DNA from: Sphingomonas psychrolutea
GTDB taxonomy: Bacteria > Pseudomonadota > Alphaproteobacteria > Sphingomonadales > Sphingomonadaceae
NCBI RefSeq assembly: GCF_014636175.1
Contig: NZ_BMDW01000027.1
Location: forward strand, 1 to 49,201
Direction: 5' to 3'
DNA: 49,201 nucleotides
In this document: piece after piece, positions 42,034-49,201 of the stretch
Position numbering within the stretch: the first letter of the stretch is position 1
How the letters are laid out: every line of letters begins with the position of its first letter
Notes under the pieces: model-generated
Database searches by the model: none
Told to the model about the DNA's origin: nothing
What the model saw: the letters and a program-made list of their open reading frames with translations, nothing else
Translations under genes and position numbers: made by a program

Positions 42034-42950
42034 CAGGCGGCCAGCCGCTGTTCGACCAAGGCGAGCGTCGCGTTGGCCGCCGCGCGGACCTCCGCATTGG
42101 GGTCGCCGCCCGCCATCTCGCGCAAGCGTGGCAGCGCGGCCCGCGCATCACTCGCCAACCACTCGCGCATCGCTGCCCAGCGCAGGAAAAAGGCCGGGTC
42201 GCGCGTCGCGGCGGCAAAGCACGCTTCGCTCCCCCGTCGCCCTGCCAGCCGCAAATAGGCCAGCAGCATCTGCGTGCGCGCGGCACGGTCGTCATTCGTC
42301 GCGACCCGCACCAGCGCGCCGCTGTCGATTGCATATTCGCGCGCATAGGGAATCGTCTGCGCCCGCAGCGTTGCGCTCAGCGTCACGACATCGCTGGTTG
42401 CATCGGCGATGACATGGCCTTGCGTCCGCCCGTCGCTCCGCACGACATCGCCATCGCCGAGCCGCAGGTCGGGTAACGGCGCGCACGGCTTTGCGGTCGT
42501 CGCCGAAAAATCCGCGAGCATCGGCTCGGCCTCCCACCGCCGCAGCCGCGCGTTCCCGGCGCGGACATAGCGCGTCACCGTCACGCGCCCCGGAATGACG
42601 ACCGTGCGCGGCGGGGGCAAGTGCGCGAGCGCGTCGGCGGACAGCACCGTCGCCGCAATCGACACCGCCGCCGATTCGAACAGCACCGTCCCGATCCGCA
42701 AGCCATCGCGCGCGACGCGAAACGGCGGTTCGAACCACGGATCCTCGGCCAGCGCGGCGATCAGCGGCGCGATCAGCGCGCCGACCCAGTCGTGATCGCG
42801 CAAAAGCGTAGAAATCGCACGCTCCACCGCAACTTCGGCGAACAAATCCTCCAATCCGCGATACGGTTCGCTCGCCCGGAACGCGGCGGCGGCGGCAAAA
42901 GAGCGTGCCGCCGCCGCGTCCAAACTGACCCGGTCGGGCAGCACGATCAA
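42033..42950 (-). CDS. Beta-rich plus HEAT-like protein, partner of the next gene (unknown function)
   Basis: 305 residues. A helical start (VSLDAAAARSFAAAAAFRASEPYRGLEDLFAEVAVERAI) is followed by beta-strand-rich regions (about 95-225: VVIPGRVTVTRYVRAGNARLRRWEAEPM, LRLGDGDVVRSDGRTQGHVI) and a helical C-terminus (AARTQMLLAYLRLAGRRGSEACFAAATRDPAFFLRWAAMREWLASDARAALPRLREMAGGDPNAEVR...) typical of HEAT repeats. Its layout resembles the next gene, so the two may be ancient paralogues. The start is TTG at 42950, overlapping the stop of the 50-residue peptide gene (TTGA). No known family. Confidence 0.7.
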   Translation of the reverse strand: MIVLPDRVSLDAAAARSFAAAAAFRASEPYRGLEDLFAEVAVERAISTLLRDHDWVGALIAPLIAALAEDPWFEPPFRVARDGLRIGTVLFESAAVSIAATVLSADALAHLPPPRTVVIPGRVTVTRYVRAGNARLRRWEAEPMLADFSATTAKPCAPLPDLRLGDGDVVRSDGRTQGHVIADATSDVVTLSATLRAQTIPYAREYAIDSGALVRVATNDDRAARTQMLLAYLRLAGRRGSEACFAAATRDPAFFLRWAAMREWLASDARAALPRLREMAGGDPNAEVRAAANATLALVEQRLAA

Positions 42951-43099
42951 GGGTGAACCTCATAAATCAGAATCGCGACGCCGATGATGTAATCGAAGAT
43001 ATCGTCGCCGACGATTTCGAGCGAACGGATCGCGCCGCTCGTGCCGACGTGCGTCGCAAGATCGACGATCTGGTTGATATCAATGCTGAAAATTTCCAT
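42947..43099 (-). CDS. 50-residue peptide gene heading the cupin/HEAT operon
   Basis: ATG at 43099 after GGGGGCAGG gives a 50-residue peptide: MEIFSIDINQIVDLATHVGT at the start, SGAIRSLEIVGDDIFDYII in the middle and GVAILIYEVHP at the end, then TGA. The TGA overlaps the TTG of the next gene, so translation is coupled. The peptide has no cysteine. The N-terminal half is helical and Asp-containing, with a very hydrophobic C-terminal segment (residues 38-47). A precursor peptide or a small membrane/effector protein are both possible. Support rests on the ribosome site, the coupled stop and the clean codon pattern; there is no homology call. Confidence 0.65.
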   Translation of the reverse strand: MEIFSIDINQIVDLATHVGTSGAIRSLEIVGDDIFDYIIGVAILIYEVHP

Positions 43100-43236
43100 C
43101 GCCTGCCCCCATGGTGCGGATGAGCCCGCATTAGGAGGCTAAATCGATCGCTGGTCGCGCGCTTAGTTAAATCGCTGTAACGTGGTGCACGGGCGCGCGC
43201 CCTTGCGCCGATGCTGCCTTGCGGTACGGAGGTGGC

Positions 43237-43701
43237 ATGTTTCCTGCCGATCCCCCCGCCTTCGATCCGCAACGTTTCCTGCGCTATGGCGTCGGCGGGC
43301 ATGGCAGGCTGCTGGGGTTGACCTATCACGCGCACGGGCCCGATTGGGTCGAGCTGCATTTGCCGTATCGCGCGGAATTAATTGGCGATCTGGACAGTGG
43401 TGTGCTCGCCTCCGGCCCGATCCTGACGATGATGGACATGGCGACCAGCATGGCGGTGTGGACTCGGATCGGTCGCTTCCGCCCGCACGCAACGCTCGAT
43501 CTGCGGATCGATTATCTGCGCCCCGCGACGCCGGGCAAGGCGGTGTTCGGGCGCGGCGAATGCTATCGGATCACGCGCTCGATCTCGTTCGTGCGCGGGC
43601 AGGCGCATGATGGCGACCCGGCCGATCCGCTGGCGCATGTCGCGGGGACTTTCATGTTTACCGATGCGCCGGTCGAGCCTTCGGTCGGAGCAGGCGCATG
43701 A
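43237..43701 (+). CDS. PaaI-family hotdog thioesterase
   Basis: 154 residues from ATG 43237, which follows GGAGG. Hotdog features: DLDSGVLASGPILTMMDMATSMAVWTR (the acyl-CoA helix), LDLRIDYLRPATPGKAVFGRGECYRITRSISFVRGQAHD and the last strand VAGTFMF. The family hydrolyses acyl-CoA thioesters such as phenylacetyl-CoA derivatives or long chains; the substrate is unknown. Its stop overlaps the next, related gene by four bases. Confidence 0.9.
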   Translation: MFPADPPAFDPQRFLRYGVGGHGRLLGLTYHAHGPDWVELHLPYRAELIGDLDSGVLASGPILTMMDMATSMAVWTRIGRFRPHATLDLRIDYLRPATPGKAVFGRGECYRITRSISFVRGQAHDGDPADPLAHVAGTFMFTDAPVEPSVGAGA

Positions 43702-44078
43702 AATTGCCGCCTTATGCTGATCTGCTGGGGATCGCGCCCGTGGGTGGTAACGATCCGACGCTGCTGACGATGCCGAGCGCCTACACGTTGCTCGGGCGGC
43801 CCGGCTATTTGCACGGCGGCGCAATTGGCGGCTTGCTGGAAATGGCGGCGATCATCGCATTGCGTCACGCGCTCGCGGCCGATGGCGGCGGCCAGATCAA
43901 GCCGATCAACGTCACCGTCGACTTCATGCGCGGCGGGCGCGAAAAGTCCACCTTCGCGCGCGGTACGGTCACGCGGCTCGGCGGGCGGGTCGCCAATGTC
44001 GAAGCAATCGCGTGGCAGGATGACGCGGCCAAGCCGATCGCGGCGGCGCGGATGAATTATCTGATCGTGCGCGGCTGA
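43698..44078 (+). CDS. PaaI-family hotdog thioesterase, paralogue
   Basis: 126 residues. YLHGGAIGGLLEMAAIIALRHAL is the active-site helix, followed by INVTVDFMRGGREKSTFARGTVTRLGGRVANVEAIAWQDD, the hotdog strands. It overlaps the upstream thioesterase as ATGA, so both come from one operon and may form a heteromer. The third thioesterase lies convergent nine bases beyond. Confidence 0.9.
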   Translation: MKLPPYADLLGIAPVGGNDPTLLTMPSAYTLLGRPGYLHGGAIGGLLEMAAIIALRHALAADGGGQIKPINVTVDFMRGGREKSTFARGTVTRLGGRVANVEAIAWQDDAAKPIAAARMNYLIVRG

Positions 44079-44087
44079 GCCGACCGC

Positions 44088-44516
44088 TTACCGCCGGACC
44101 TTATGCGCTTCCAGACCGGCGCGGAAATCGTCGGGCAGCGTTGTGATCCCGCCGCTCGCGCTCATCACGATCACGACGTCGCAGGTGGCGACGCATTCGC
44201 CCTTCTGGAACCCCGCCGACAGGATGTGCCAGCTGCGATTGCCGATATCGCCAATTCCGGTCGCAATCTCGACATCGGCGGGAAAGAAGCTCTCGCCGAT
44301 GTAATTGATCTCGACCTTGGCGACGAGCCAGCGATGCCCCGCCCAACCGGCCAGATTCATCGACCGGTTGAAGCGTACCCGTCCGCTTTCGAACAAGGCC
44401 GCCATCGCGACATTGTTGATATGGCCGAGCACGTCGAGATCCTGAAAGCGGGTCTGGATCGGTTCGCTGTGCGGATAGGATGCGGGGTCGATCCGCCAGG
44501 ATTCGGGTTTGGACAT
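44088..44516 (-). CDS. 4HBT-type acyl-CoA thioesterase
   Basis: 142 residues of the 4-hydroxybenzoyl-CoA thioesterase/YbgC type: TRFQDLDVLGHINNVAMAALFESGRVRF holds the catalytic Asp and the GHINN loop, followed by VAKVEINYIGESFFPADVEIATGIGDIGNRSW. It is cotranscribed with the DUF1993 gene, nine bases apart. Substrate not readable. Confidence 0.92.
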   Translation of the reverse strand: MSKPESWRIDPASYPHSEPIQTRFQDLDVLGHINNVAMAALFESGRVRFNRSMNLAGWAGHRWLVAKVEINYIGESFFPADVEIATGIGDIGNRSWHILSAGFQKGECVATCDVVIVMSASGGITTLPDDFRAGLEAHKVRR

Positions 44517-44525
44517 GGCGGCGAC

Positions 44526-45035
44526 CTACAGGCCGCTCGGGAACACGTCCAGCTTGCCGAGTGGCACGCCCTTCGACCGCAGGATCGCATAGACCATGTT
44601 GGCGTGGAAGGCGATGTTGGTCGCCGCGAACACCGTGACCCATTGCGCAGCGGGCAGGGTAGGCTCCATGTTTGGCCCCAACTGGGCGGTGATGGAGACA
44701 TTGTCGCGACCGGCGAACTGTTCGGGCGTCAGCGCGGCGAGCCACGCCTTTGCCGCTACGATTGCGGCCTGATAGCCCGCGACGTCGAGATCGGCTGTGA
44801 CCGGTTCGGGGATGGCCATGTCGATCGCGCGCGCGATCCAGGATTGCGAAAAGTTGATGACGACCATCGCCTGAAATGACACCGGGTGCATATCTTCGGC
44901 AAGCCGCCAGCCAAGCATGTCCGCCTCGGGAAGGCTGTTGGCCGCGGCGAAGGCGCTGCCCTTGGTGAGCAGGTGCGCGACGGTGTCGAGCTGGCGACGG
45001 AACAGGTCGACGAAGCTGAAGAGCGTGGTGGTCAT
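44526..45035 (-). CDS. DUF1993 (DinB-like) protein
   Basis: 169 residues with the family pattern FVDLFRRQLDTVAHLLTKGSAFAAANSLPEADMLGWRLAEDMHPVSFQAMVV and a late FHANMVYAILRSKGVPLGKLDVF. DUF1993 proteins are predicted four-helix bundles of the DinB/YfiT type, which may use a metal; function unknown. It is just upstream of the thioesterase on the same strand, with a palindromic repeat before its start. Confidence 0.88.
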   Translation of the reverse strand: MTTTLFSFVDLFRRQLDTVAHLLTKGSAFAAANSLPEADMLGWRLAEDMHPVSFQAMVVINFSQSWIARAIDMAIPEPVTADLDVAGYQAAIVAAKAWLAALTPEQFAGRDNVSITAQLGPNMEPTLPAAQWVTVFAATNIAFHANMVYAILRSKGVPLGKLDVFPSGL

Positions 45036-45050
45036 GGGGAGGGTTCCAAA

Positions 45051-45146
45051 TTCCCCTCCCGCTTGCGGGAGGGGTTAGGGGAGGGGTTGTTATCGGGGTC
45101 TAAATTCAGCGGCCGCATGCCCTCCCGCAAGCGGGAGGGGAGAAAG
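45051..45146. repeat. CT/GA palindromic repeat before the DUF1993 gene
   Basis: CCCCTCCCGCTTGCGGGAGGGG (hairpin) at the left is matched by CCCTCCCGCAAGCGGGAGGGG at the right, ending AGAAAG. Same loose family as the in-frame element of hrpB, with identical CCCCTCCC/GGGAGGGG arms. It lies between the SDR and DUF1993 genes. Confidence 0.88.
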
Positions 45147-45159
45147 ACGGCGGCCTTAG

Positions 45160-45942
45160 TCAGCGAGGCGCCATTCTAATCGCGCCATCCAACCGCACGT
45201 CCTCGCCATTGAAGTACGAATTTTCCAGCATCGTCAGCGCCAGATGCGCATATTCCGCTGGCATGCCGAGCCGCTTGGGGAAGGGGACCGAGGCGGCGAG
45301 ATTGTCCTTAACCTGCTGTGGCGCGCCCTGCATCAGCGGAGTTTCGAAAATGCCGGGCAGGATCGTGTTGATGCGGATACCCTCGCCCATCAAATCGCGG
45401 GCGATCGGCAGCGTCATGCCGACCACGCCGCCCTTCGATGCGGAATACGCCGCCTGGCCGATCTGGCCGTCCTCCGCCGCGACCGAAGCGGTCATCACGA
45501 TCGCGCCGCGCTCACCATCGGTGCCGGGGTCGAGCGTCAGCATGCCCGCCGCCGATTTGGCAACACAGCGGAAGGTGCCGACGAGGTTGATCTGGATCAG
45601 CCAGTCGAACGCCGCGAGGCTGAAATGCTTGATGCTGCCATCTTCCTTGGAGCGGCTCGCGGTTTTCATCGCATTGCCGGTCCCGGCGCAGCAGACGAGC
45701 ACCGCCTCCTGTCCGTTGGTGGCACGCGCCTTGGCGAAGCCGGCGTCGACCGATTCCTCGGAGGTGACGTTCACTTCGCAGAACACGCCGCCGATTTCGG
45801 CGGCGAGCGCTTCGCCCTTTTCGGCCTGCAGATCGAAGATCGCGACCTTGACGCCCTTGGCGGCAAGCGCGCGCGCGGTGGCGGCACCGAGGCCGGATGC
45901 GCCGCCAGTGACGACGGCAGCGGTGGTGGAGTCGAGTTTCAT
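45160..45942 (-). CDS. Short-chain dehydrogenase, 3-hydroxyacyl-CoA dehydrogenase type II-like
   Basis: 260 residues from ATG 45942. NAD-binding TGGASGLGAATARALAAKG and the catalytic AYSASKGGVVGMTLPIARDL (Tyr and Lys) are present. The stretch from IRINTILPGIFETPLM to the end resembles the HSD17B10/FadB2 type that oxidises 3-hydroxyacyl-CoA. It is downstream of the thiolase gene, which supports a role in beta-oxidation. Confidence 0.9.
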   Translation of the reverse strand: MKLDSTTAAVVTGGASGLGAATARALAAKGVKVAIFDLQAEKGEALAAEIGGVFCEVNVTSEESVDAGFAKARATNGQEAVLVCCAGTGNAMKTASRSKEDGSIKHFSLAAFDWLIQINLVGTFRCVAKSAAGMLTLDPGTDGERGAIVMTASVAAEDGQIGQAAYSASKGGVVGMTLPIARDLMGEGIRINTILPGIFETPLMQGAPQQVKDNLAASVPFPKRLGMPAEYAHLALTMLENSYFNGEDVRLDGAIRMAPR

Positions 45943-45961
45943 CGTGTCATTCTCCCCTTGT

Positions 45962-46034
45962 GTTCCTGCGGACGCAGGAACCCAGAGCCGCAAGTGCGGC
46001 GTTCATAACCCTAAGCTCCTGCGTTCGCAGGAGC
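45962..46034. repeat. Hairpin pair between thiolase and SDR genes
   Basis: GTTCCTGCGGACGCAGGAAC (45962-45981) and GCTCCTGCGTTCGCAGGAGC (46015-46034) are two related hairpins of opposite centres, a palindrome family seen only once in the window. They lie between the thiolase stop and the SDR start. Confidence 0.8.
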
Positions 46035-46046
46035 ACGGCGCAAAAA

Positions 46047-47219
46047 TCAAAGCCGCTCGATGATCGTCACATTGGCGATGCCGCCGCCCTCGCACATCGT
46101 CTGCAGGCCATAGCGCCCACCCGATGCCTTCAGCGCGTGCACCAACGTCGCCATCAGCTTCGTGCCGGAAGCACCCAGCGGATGGCCGAGCGCGATCGCG
46201 CCGCCATTGACATTGAGTTTCGCATGGTCGGCACCGGTGTGCTTCAGCCACGCCAGCGGCACGGGCGCGAACGCTTCGTTGACTTCGTACAGGTCGATTT
46301 CGTCGATCTTCATGCCCGAACGCTGCAGCGCGCGGTCGGTCGCGAAGAGCGGTTCCTCGAGCATGATGACCGGGTCGCCGCCGGTGACGGTCAGATTGAC
46401 GATCCGCGCGATCGGGGTGAGGTTATGCGCCTTGAGCGCGGCCGCGCTGACGATCATCACCGCGCTCGCCCCGTCGCAAATCTGGCTGGCATTGGCCGCC
46501 GAGATGCTGCCGCCTTCCTGTAGCAATTTGACCTGGCCGATGCTCTCGGGCGTCGCGTCGAAGCGAATGCCCTCGTCGATCGCGTGCGCGATGACGCCCT
46601 CGGGGGTCTCGACATCGATTGCGACGATCTCATCGGCGAAGGCCCCGCGCTGGGTCGCGGCGGCGGCGCGCTTGTGGCTTTCGGCTGCGAAGGCATCGAG
46701 TTGTGCGCGGTCGAAACCGTGCTTCTTGACGATCATTTCTGCACCCATGAACTGGCTGAACATGATGCCGGGATATTTTTCTTCAAGTTGCGGCGATTTG
46801 TAATTGCCCAGCCCCTCTTTCATGAACAGCGTCGCGGTCGACCCCATCGGCACGCGCGTCATGCTTTCGACGCCCGCTGCGATCACGATGTCCTGCGTGC
46901 CCGACATGACCGCTTGGGCGGCGAATTGCATCGCTTGCTGCGACGATCCGCACTGGCGATCGATCGAGACGGCAGGCACGCTGTTAGGCAGATTCTTCGC
47001 GGCGAGCACGGCGTTGCGGCCGACTTGGCCCGCTTGCTGCCCGCCCTGCATGACGCAGCCCATGATGACATCGTCGACGGCTGCGCCATCAATCCCGGTG
47101 CGCGCGATAATTGCGTCGAGCACGTGGGCGGCCATGTCGACAGGGTGCGTTCCGGCGAGCTTGCCGCCACGTTTGCCACCGGCGGTGCGGACTGCGTCCA
47201 CAATATAGGCTTCGGCCAT
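46047..47219 (-). CDS. Acetyl-CoA C-acyltransferase (thiolase)
   Basis: 390 residues. The nucleophile is in SIDRQCGSSQQAMQFAAQAVM, and the C-terminal GHPLGASGTKLM and CEGGGIANVTIIERL hold the catalytic His and Cys. The thiolase cleaves or forms 3-ketoacyl-CoA. With the SDR downstream, the enoyl-CoA hydratase and the acyl-CoA synthetase, the region covers most of a beta-oxidation cycle; an acyl-CoA dehydrogenase is missing from the window. Divergent from the nitroreductase. Confidence 0.94.
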   Translation of the reverse strand: MAEAYIVDAVRTAGGKRGGKLAGTHPVDMAAHVLDAIIARTGIDGAAVDDVIMGCVMQGGQQAGQVGRNAVLAAKNLPNSVPAVSIDRQCGSSQQAMQFAAQAVMSGTQDIVIAAGVESMTRVPMGSTATLFMKEGLGNYKSPQLEEKYPGIMFSQFMGAEMIVKKHGFDRAQLDAFAAESHKRAAAATQRGAFADEIVAIDVETPEGVIAHAIDEGIRFDATPESIGQVKLLQEGGSISAANASQICDGASAVMIVSAAALKAHNLTPIARIVNLTVTGGDPVIMLEEPLFATDRALQRSGMKIDEIDLYEVNEAFAPVPLAWLKHTGADHAKLNVNGGAIALGHPLGASGTKLMATLVHALKASGGRYGLQTMCEGGGIANVTIIERL

Positions 47220-47320
47220 GCTCGACTCTCCAGATCGGTTGTTGTTTGCAACCTCTTGCCGCGAATGCGCGCGTTGGGCAAGGTGGGTTGGCGTACCCGA
47301 TGATCGAAAGGCGAGATGGC

Positions 47321-47986
47321 ATGAACGTGAGCGAGGCGATTGCGGCGCGTCGATCGGTGCGAGGATATCGCACCGATCCGGTCGATTCCGCGGTTTTGCA
47401 TGGTATCGTCACCAAGGCGGCGCGGGCGGCGACGGGGGGCAATTTGCAACCTTGGCACGTCGATGTTCTAATGGGCGCGCCGCTGGAGGCGCTGAAAGCA
47501 GCAATTGCCGCGAAGCTGTGGCGTGGCGAGACCGAGACGCCGGCGTATGACATCTATCCCTCCGAACTCGTCGCGCCGTATCGCGACCGGCGTTTTGCGG
47601 TGGGGGAGGCGCTATATGCCGAAATCGGCATCCCGCGCGACGACAAAGCCGCGCGGCGGCTCTGGTTCGCGCGCAATTTTCAGTTTTTTGGCGCGCCTGC
47701 CGCCTTGTTCTGCACGGTCGATCGGCGGATGGGACCACCGCAATGGGCCGATCTCGGCATGTATCTGCAGAACGTGATGCTGCTCGCGGTCGAGGCCGGG
47801 CTCGCCACCTGCGCGCAGGAATGCTGGGCGGTCTATCCCGAGACGGTCGCGGCCGCGATCGACGTTCCGCCGGAACGGATGCTGTTCTGCGGGATGGCGA
47901 TCGGCTTTGAAGATATTGAAGAGCCCGCGAACCGCCTGTGCAGTCCACGGGCTCCCGCGACAGAGTGGTTGAAGATCAGGGAATGA
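47321..47986 (+). CDS. Nitroreductase family FMN protein
   Basis: 221 residues: ARRSVRGYRTDPV and TGGNLQPWHVDVL are FMN-binding motifs; GAPAALFCTVDRRMGPPQWADLGMYLQNVMLLAVEAGLATCAQECW and the FCGMAIGFED part match the NfnB/NfsB-like family that reduces nitro compounds or quinones. Start ATG 47321; an in-frame ATG at 47300 is possible. It ends in normal GC-rich sequence, and the composition changes just after it. Confidence 0.9.
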   Translation: MNVSEAIAARRSVRGYRTDPVDSAVLHGIVTKAARAATGGNLQPWHVDVLMGAPLEALKAAIAAKLWRGETETPAYDIYPSELVAPYRDRRFAVGEALYAEIGIPRDDKAARRLWFARNFQFFGAPAALFCTVDRRMGPPQWADLGMYLQNVMLLAVEAGLATCAQECWAVYPETVAAAIDVPPERMLFCGMAIGFEDIEEPANRLCSPRAPATEWLKIRE

Positions 47987-48135
47987 TGAGACAAATTCTG
48001 CGCTAGCAAAGACCCAATGACCAGCTCCGCACCAATACTCTGTTAAAGCCTCATGTCGCCTCTTCCAGCCGGGACGTCGCAGTCTAGATTCCACGCAAAA
48101 CATAGTTTATCTAATGCGGTGTCCGGGAGGGAAAA
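47987..48135. other. Intergenic stretch at a composition break
   Basis: This 149-base gap between the nitroreductase and the hypothetical pair holds no gene I can support. Base composition is noticeably more AT-rich (for example AACATAGTTTATCTAATGCG) than the surroundings. It would hold the promoter of the pair, but no clear -35/-10 set stands out. Confidence 0.5.
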
Positions 48136-48621
48136 ATGAGCGATTTCAATCGAGGTGGACTGAGTTTAGCGGAGATCAAAGAAGAGATCTTTGATCCCGT
48201 TCTAGCCAAAATGATCTATATCCGAGTCGTTCATGGGGCTCAAATTACGGAATATCTTCGGTATCGCCCGATCGTGGACGAATTGACTCCGGTCCTTCAC
48301 AGATTGATCAATCCCGCACTTCTGGATTCGATCGTAAATCGACGTGAGAACCCGCAATTCAACGTCGATTCCTTGAAGCGGAAAATTTACGTCCCCGAAG
48401 ACCAGGCGCGGTCGTGCCTTCGCAAAATCGTCGAGATCGAGCATGGCATTCGAGACATGACACTTGTTCGGAGCGTGACCGAATCGTGTATGAATTTGCT
48501 ACTACGCCTTATCCATTCGAAGGAGTTCGCGGCTGAACTTGCCGGCGTCCTCGCGCCGTTCGATATCGACTATCCGCCGAGGCCGCCTAAGCGGCCAAAG
48601 CCGCCCAAGAGGCCGAGATGA
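48136..48621 (+). CDS. Hypothetical protein in a less GC-rich stretch
   Basis: 161 residues with no recognised domain: a helical N-terminus (LSLAEIKEEIFDPVLAKMIYIRVVHGAQITEYLRYRPIVDELTPVLHRLI), a middle IVNRRENPQFNVDSLKRKIYVPED and a basic Pro/Lys/Arg tail (PPRPPKRPKPPKRPR). There is a GGGAGGG ribosome site. The last bases overlap the next gene (ATGA), so the pair is a unit. Codon use is visibly less GC-biased than in the rest of the window, and an IS fragment follows, suggesting acquisition. Pro-rich tail and partner membrane protein hint at a protein-interaction role, but nothing firmer. Confidence 0.75.
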   Translation: MSDFNRGGLSLAEIKEEIFDPVLAKMIYIRVVHGAQITEYLRYRPIVDELTPVLHRLINPALLDSIVNRRENPQFNVDSLKRKIYVPEDQARSCLRKIVEIEHGIRDMTLVRSVTESCMNLLLRLIHSKEFAAELAGVLAPFDIDYPPRPPKRPKPPKRPR

Positions 48622-49100
48622 AATGGACCATCTTGCGCCAACTCTCCCAGTCTCAAGCGGTCTATTGGGCTTTCGGGTTATGGATCCCCGTGATCACAGG
48701 AGTGCTGCTGGCTAGGGCGGGGGCGCTGGTGACGCAATATCCGGATTTTGCCCGCATTCATTACCCCAGCGTGGTGTTTTCGGCGTTTCTGCTAGCCTTG
48801 GCGGGGACGGCATGGGCCATTTTTGCAACGGTCTGCAATCTCGCGCCCGACGCCGCTATCCGCGAACATAAAAGCCAGGCCGAGTATCTCGAAAAATGTC
48901 AGAAGGCGTATTCGGGTGACGACTGGCCGCCGATCTTCACGGCTTTGGTACAAAAATGGGAACGGACAAATCGCCTGAACCTGACAGATGTCGCGTTGGT
49001 AACGGTCCTGCTCGTCTTAGCCTTCACCTTGGCAGCGCTCGCCTTCTGGCATCTCCTGACCGCGATATCGCCATTGATTGCGATTTTGATCCATCGCTAA
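48618..49100 (+). CDS. Hypothetical membrane protein, partner of the preceding gene
   Basis: 160 residues with hydrophobic segments at about 15-36, 50-76 and 122-155 (the last long enough for two passes), separated by a soluble stretch with an amphipathic region (HKSQAEYLEKCQKAYSGDDWPPIFTALVQKWERTNRLN). No known domain. It overlaps the upstream gene by four bases and ends just before the IS5-like fragment. The arrangement (soluble protein plus small membrane protein beside an IS) is seen in several accessory systems, yet no specific one is indicated. Confidence 0.72.
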   Translation: MKWTILRQLSQSQAVYWAFGLWIPVITGVLLARAGALVTQYPDFARIHYPSVVFSAFLLALAGTAWAIFATVCNLAPDAAIREHKSQAEYLEKCQKAYSGDDWPPIFTALVQKWERTNRLNLTDVALVTVLLVLAFTLAALAFWHLLTAISPLIAILIHR

Positions 49101-49116
49101 GAGCCCGTCTTGAATC

Positions 49117-49201
49117 TCAAGCGTAACGAGCGAGGCGTCGGAGGATAACGAGGGCGGCGGCAGCGTAGAGGAAGGCTGTTGCGGAACGGATGGTGTTTTC
49201 A
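49117..49201 (-). pseudogene. IS5-like transposase C-terminus (cut by window edge)
   Basis: On the minus strand the frame reads ENTIRSATAFLYAAAALVILR then RLARYA and TGA, which resembles the hydrophobic C-terminus of IS5-family transposases (AFL...A-LVI--R). Bases 49101-49116, GAGCCCGTCTTGAATC, just outside the stop, may be the terminal inverted repeat. Only 27 codons are in the window, so the family is tentative and intactness unknown. Confidence 0.6.

Noticed and set aside
1..49201. CRISPR arrays, tRNA and rRNA genes
   Set aside because: No evenly spaced direct repeats, no cloverleaf with a T-loop in the gaps and no rRNA-like stretch were found by eye; a computed scan would be decisive.

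Overview
The window is about 49 kb of GC-rich DNA from an alphaproteobacterium, most likely a sphingomonad. Three things point there: a circularly permuted two-piece tmRNA on the minus strand; a rimP-nusA-ylxR-infB-rbfA-tdk-truB-rpsO-pnp block; and several families of intergenic palindromic repeats (REP-like) of a type I associate with Sphingomonas-like genomes. The genus assignment is inference. Most of the window is ordinary chromosome. An IS3-type transposase fragment lies at the left edge and an IS5-like transposase tail at the right edge.

Left part (1-13.3 kb). A tight minus-strand operon holds mutY, a secreted serine hydrolase, nudC and a ferredoxin-NADP reductase. Divergent from it is a plus-strand run: a DUF721/DciA-like protein, two DsbA-like thiol oxidoreductases (one periplasmic, one lipoprotein) and a large smc. 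A glycine-zipper protein follows. Then comes a two-gene unit with a radical SAM protein tied to uracil-DNA glycosylases and a DUF4130-UdgX fusion. An exact alphaproteobacterial LexA box (GAAC-N7-GAAC) sits two bases before the first start codon, so this unit looks SOS-controlled. A DUF5367 membrane protein preceded by two matching palindromes lies next to a convergent TetR-family gene.

Middle (14-24 kb). The permuted ssrA gene has a readable tag ORF (ANDNEALAIAA). It is followed by an Rrf2-type regulator, mscL, lemA, two TPM-domain proteins, a Nudix hydrolase, an NDUFS4-like complex I subunit, hrpB, a CDF metal exporter, polyprenyl diphosphate synthase, chorismate mutase and a stand-alone BLUF photoreceptor. 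The hrpB gene carries an in-frame palindromic repeat in its coding sequence.

Transcription/translation block (24-36.5 kb, minus strand). The order is rimP, nusA, a small tautomerase, then an opposite-strand GIY-YIG nuclease gene bracketed by two REP palindromes, then ylxR, infB, rbfA, tdk, an M50 protease, truB, rpsO and pnp. The truB gene also carries an in-frame REP palindrome.

Right part (36.5-49 kb). A PQQ-type sugar dehydrogenase lipoprotein opens a region rich in acyl-CoA genes: enoyl-CoA hydratase, acyl-CoA synthetase, three hotdog thioesterases, a short-chain dehydrogenase and a thiolase. Embedded in it is an unfamiliar minus-strand operon: a 50-residue peptide gene, two proteins that look like beta-rich/cupin plus HEAT-like architectures, and a winged-helix regulator with a degenerate receiver. 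The window ends with a nitroreductase, two hypothetical genes of less GC-rich composition and the IS5-like fragment.

The best candidates for undescribed biology are the REP-bracketed GIY-YIG gene together with the in-frame palindromes in hrpB and truB, the LexA-boxed radical SAM/UdgX unit, and the peptide/cupin/HEAT operon.
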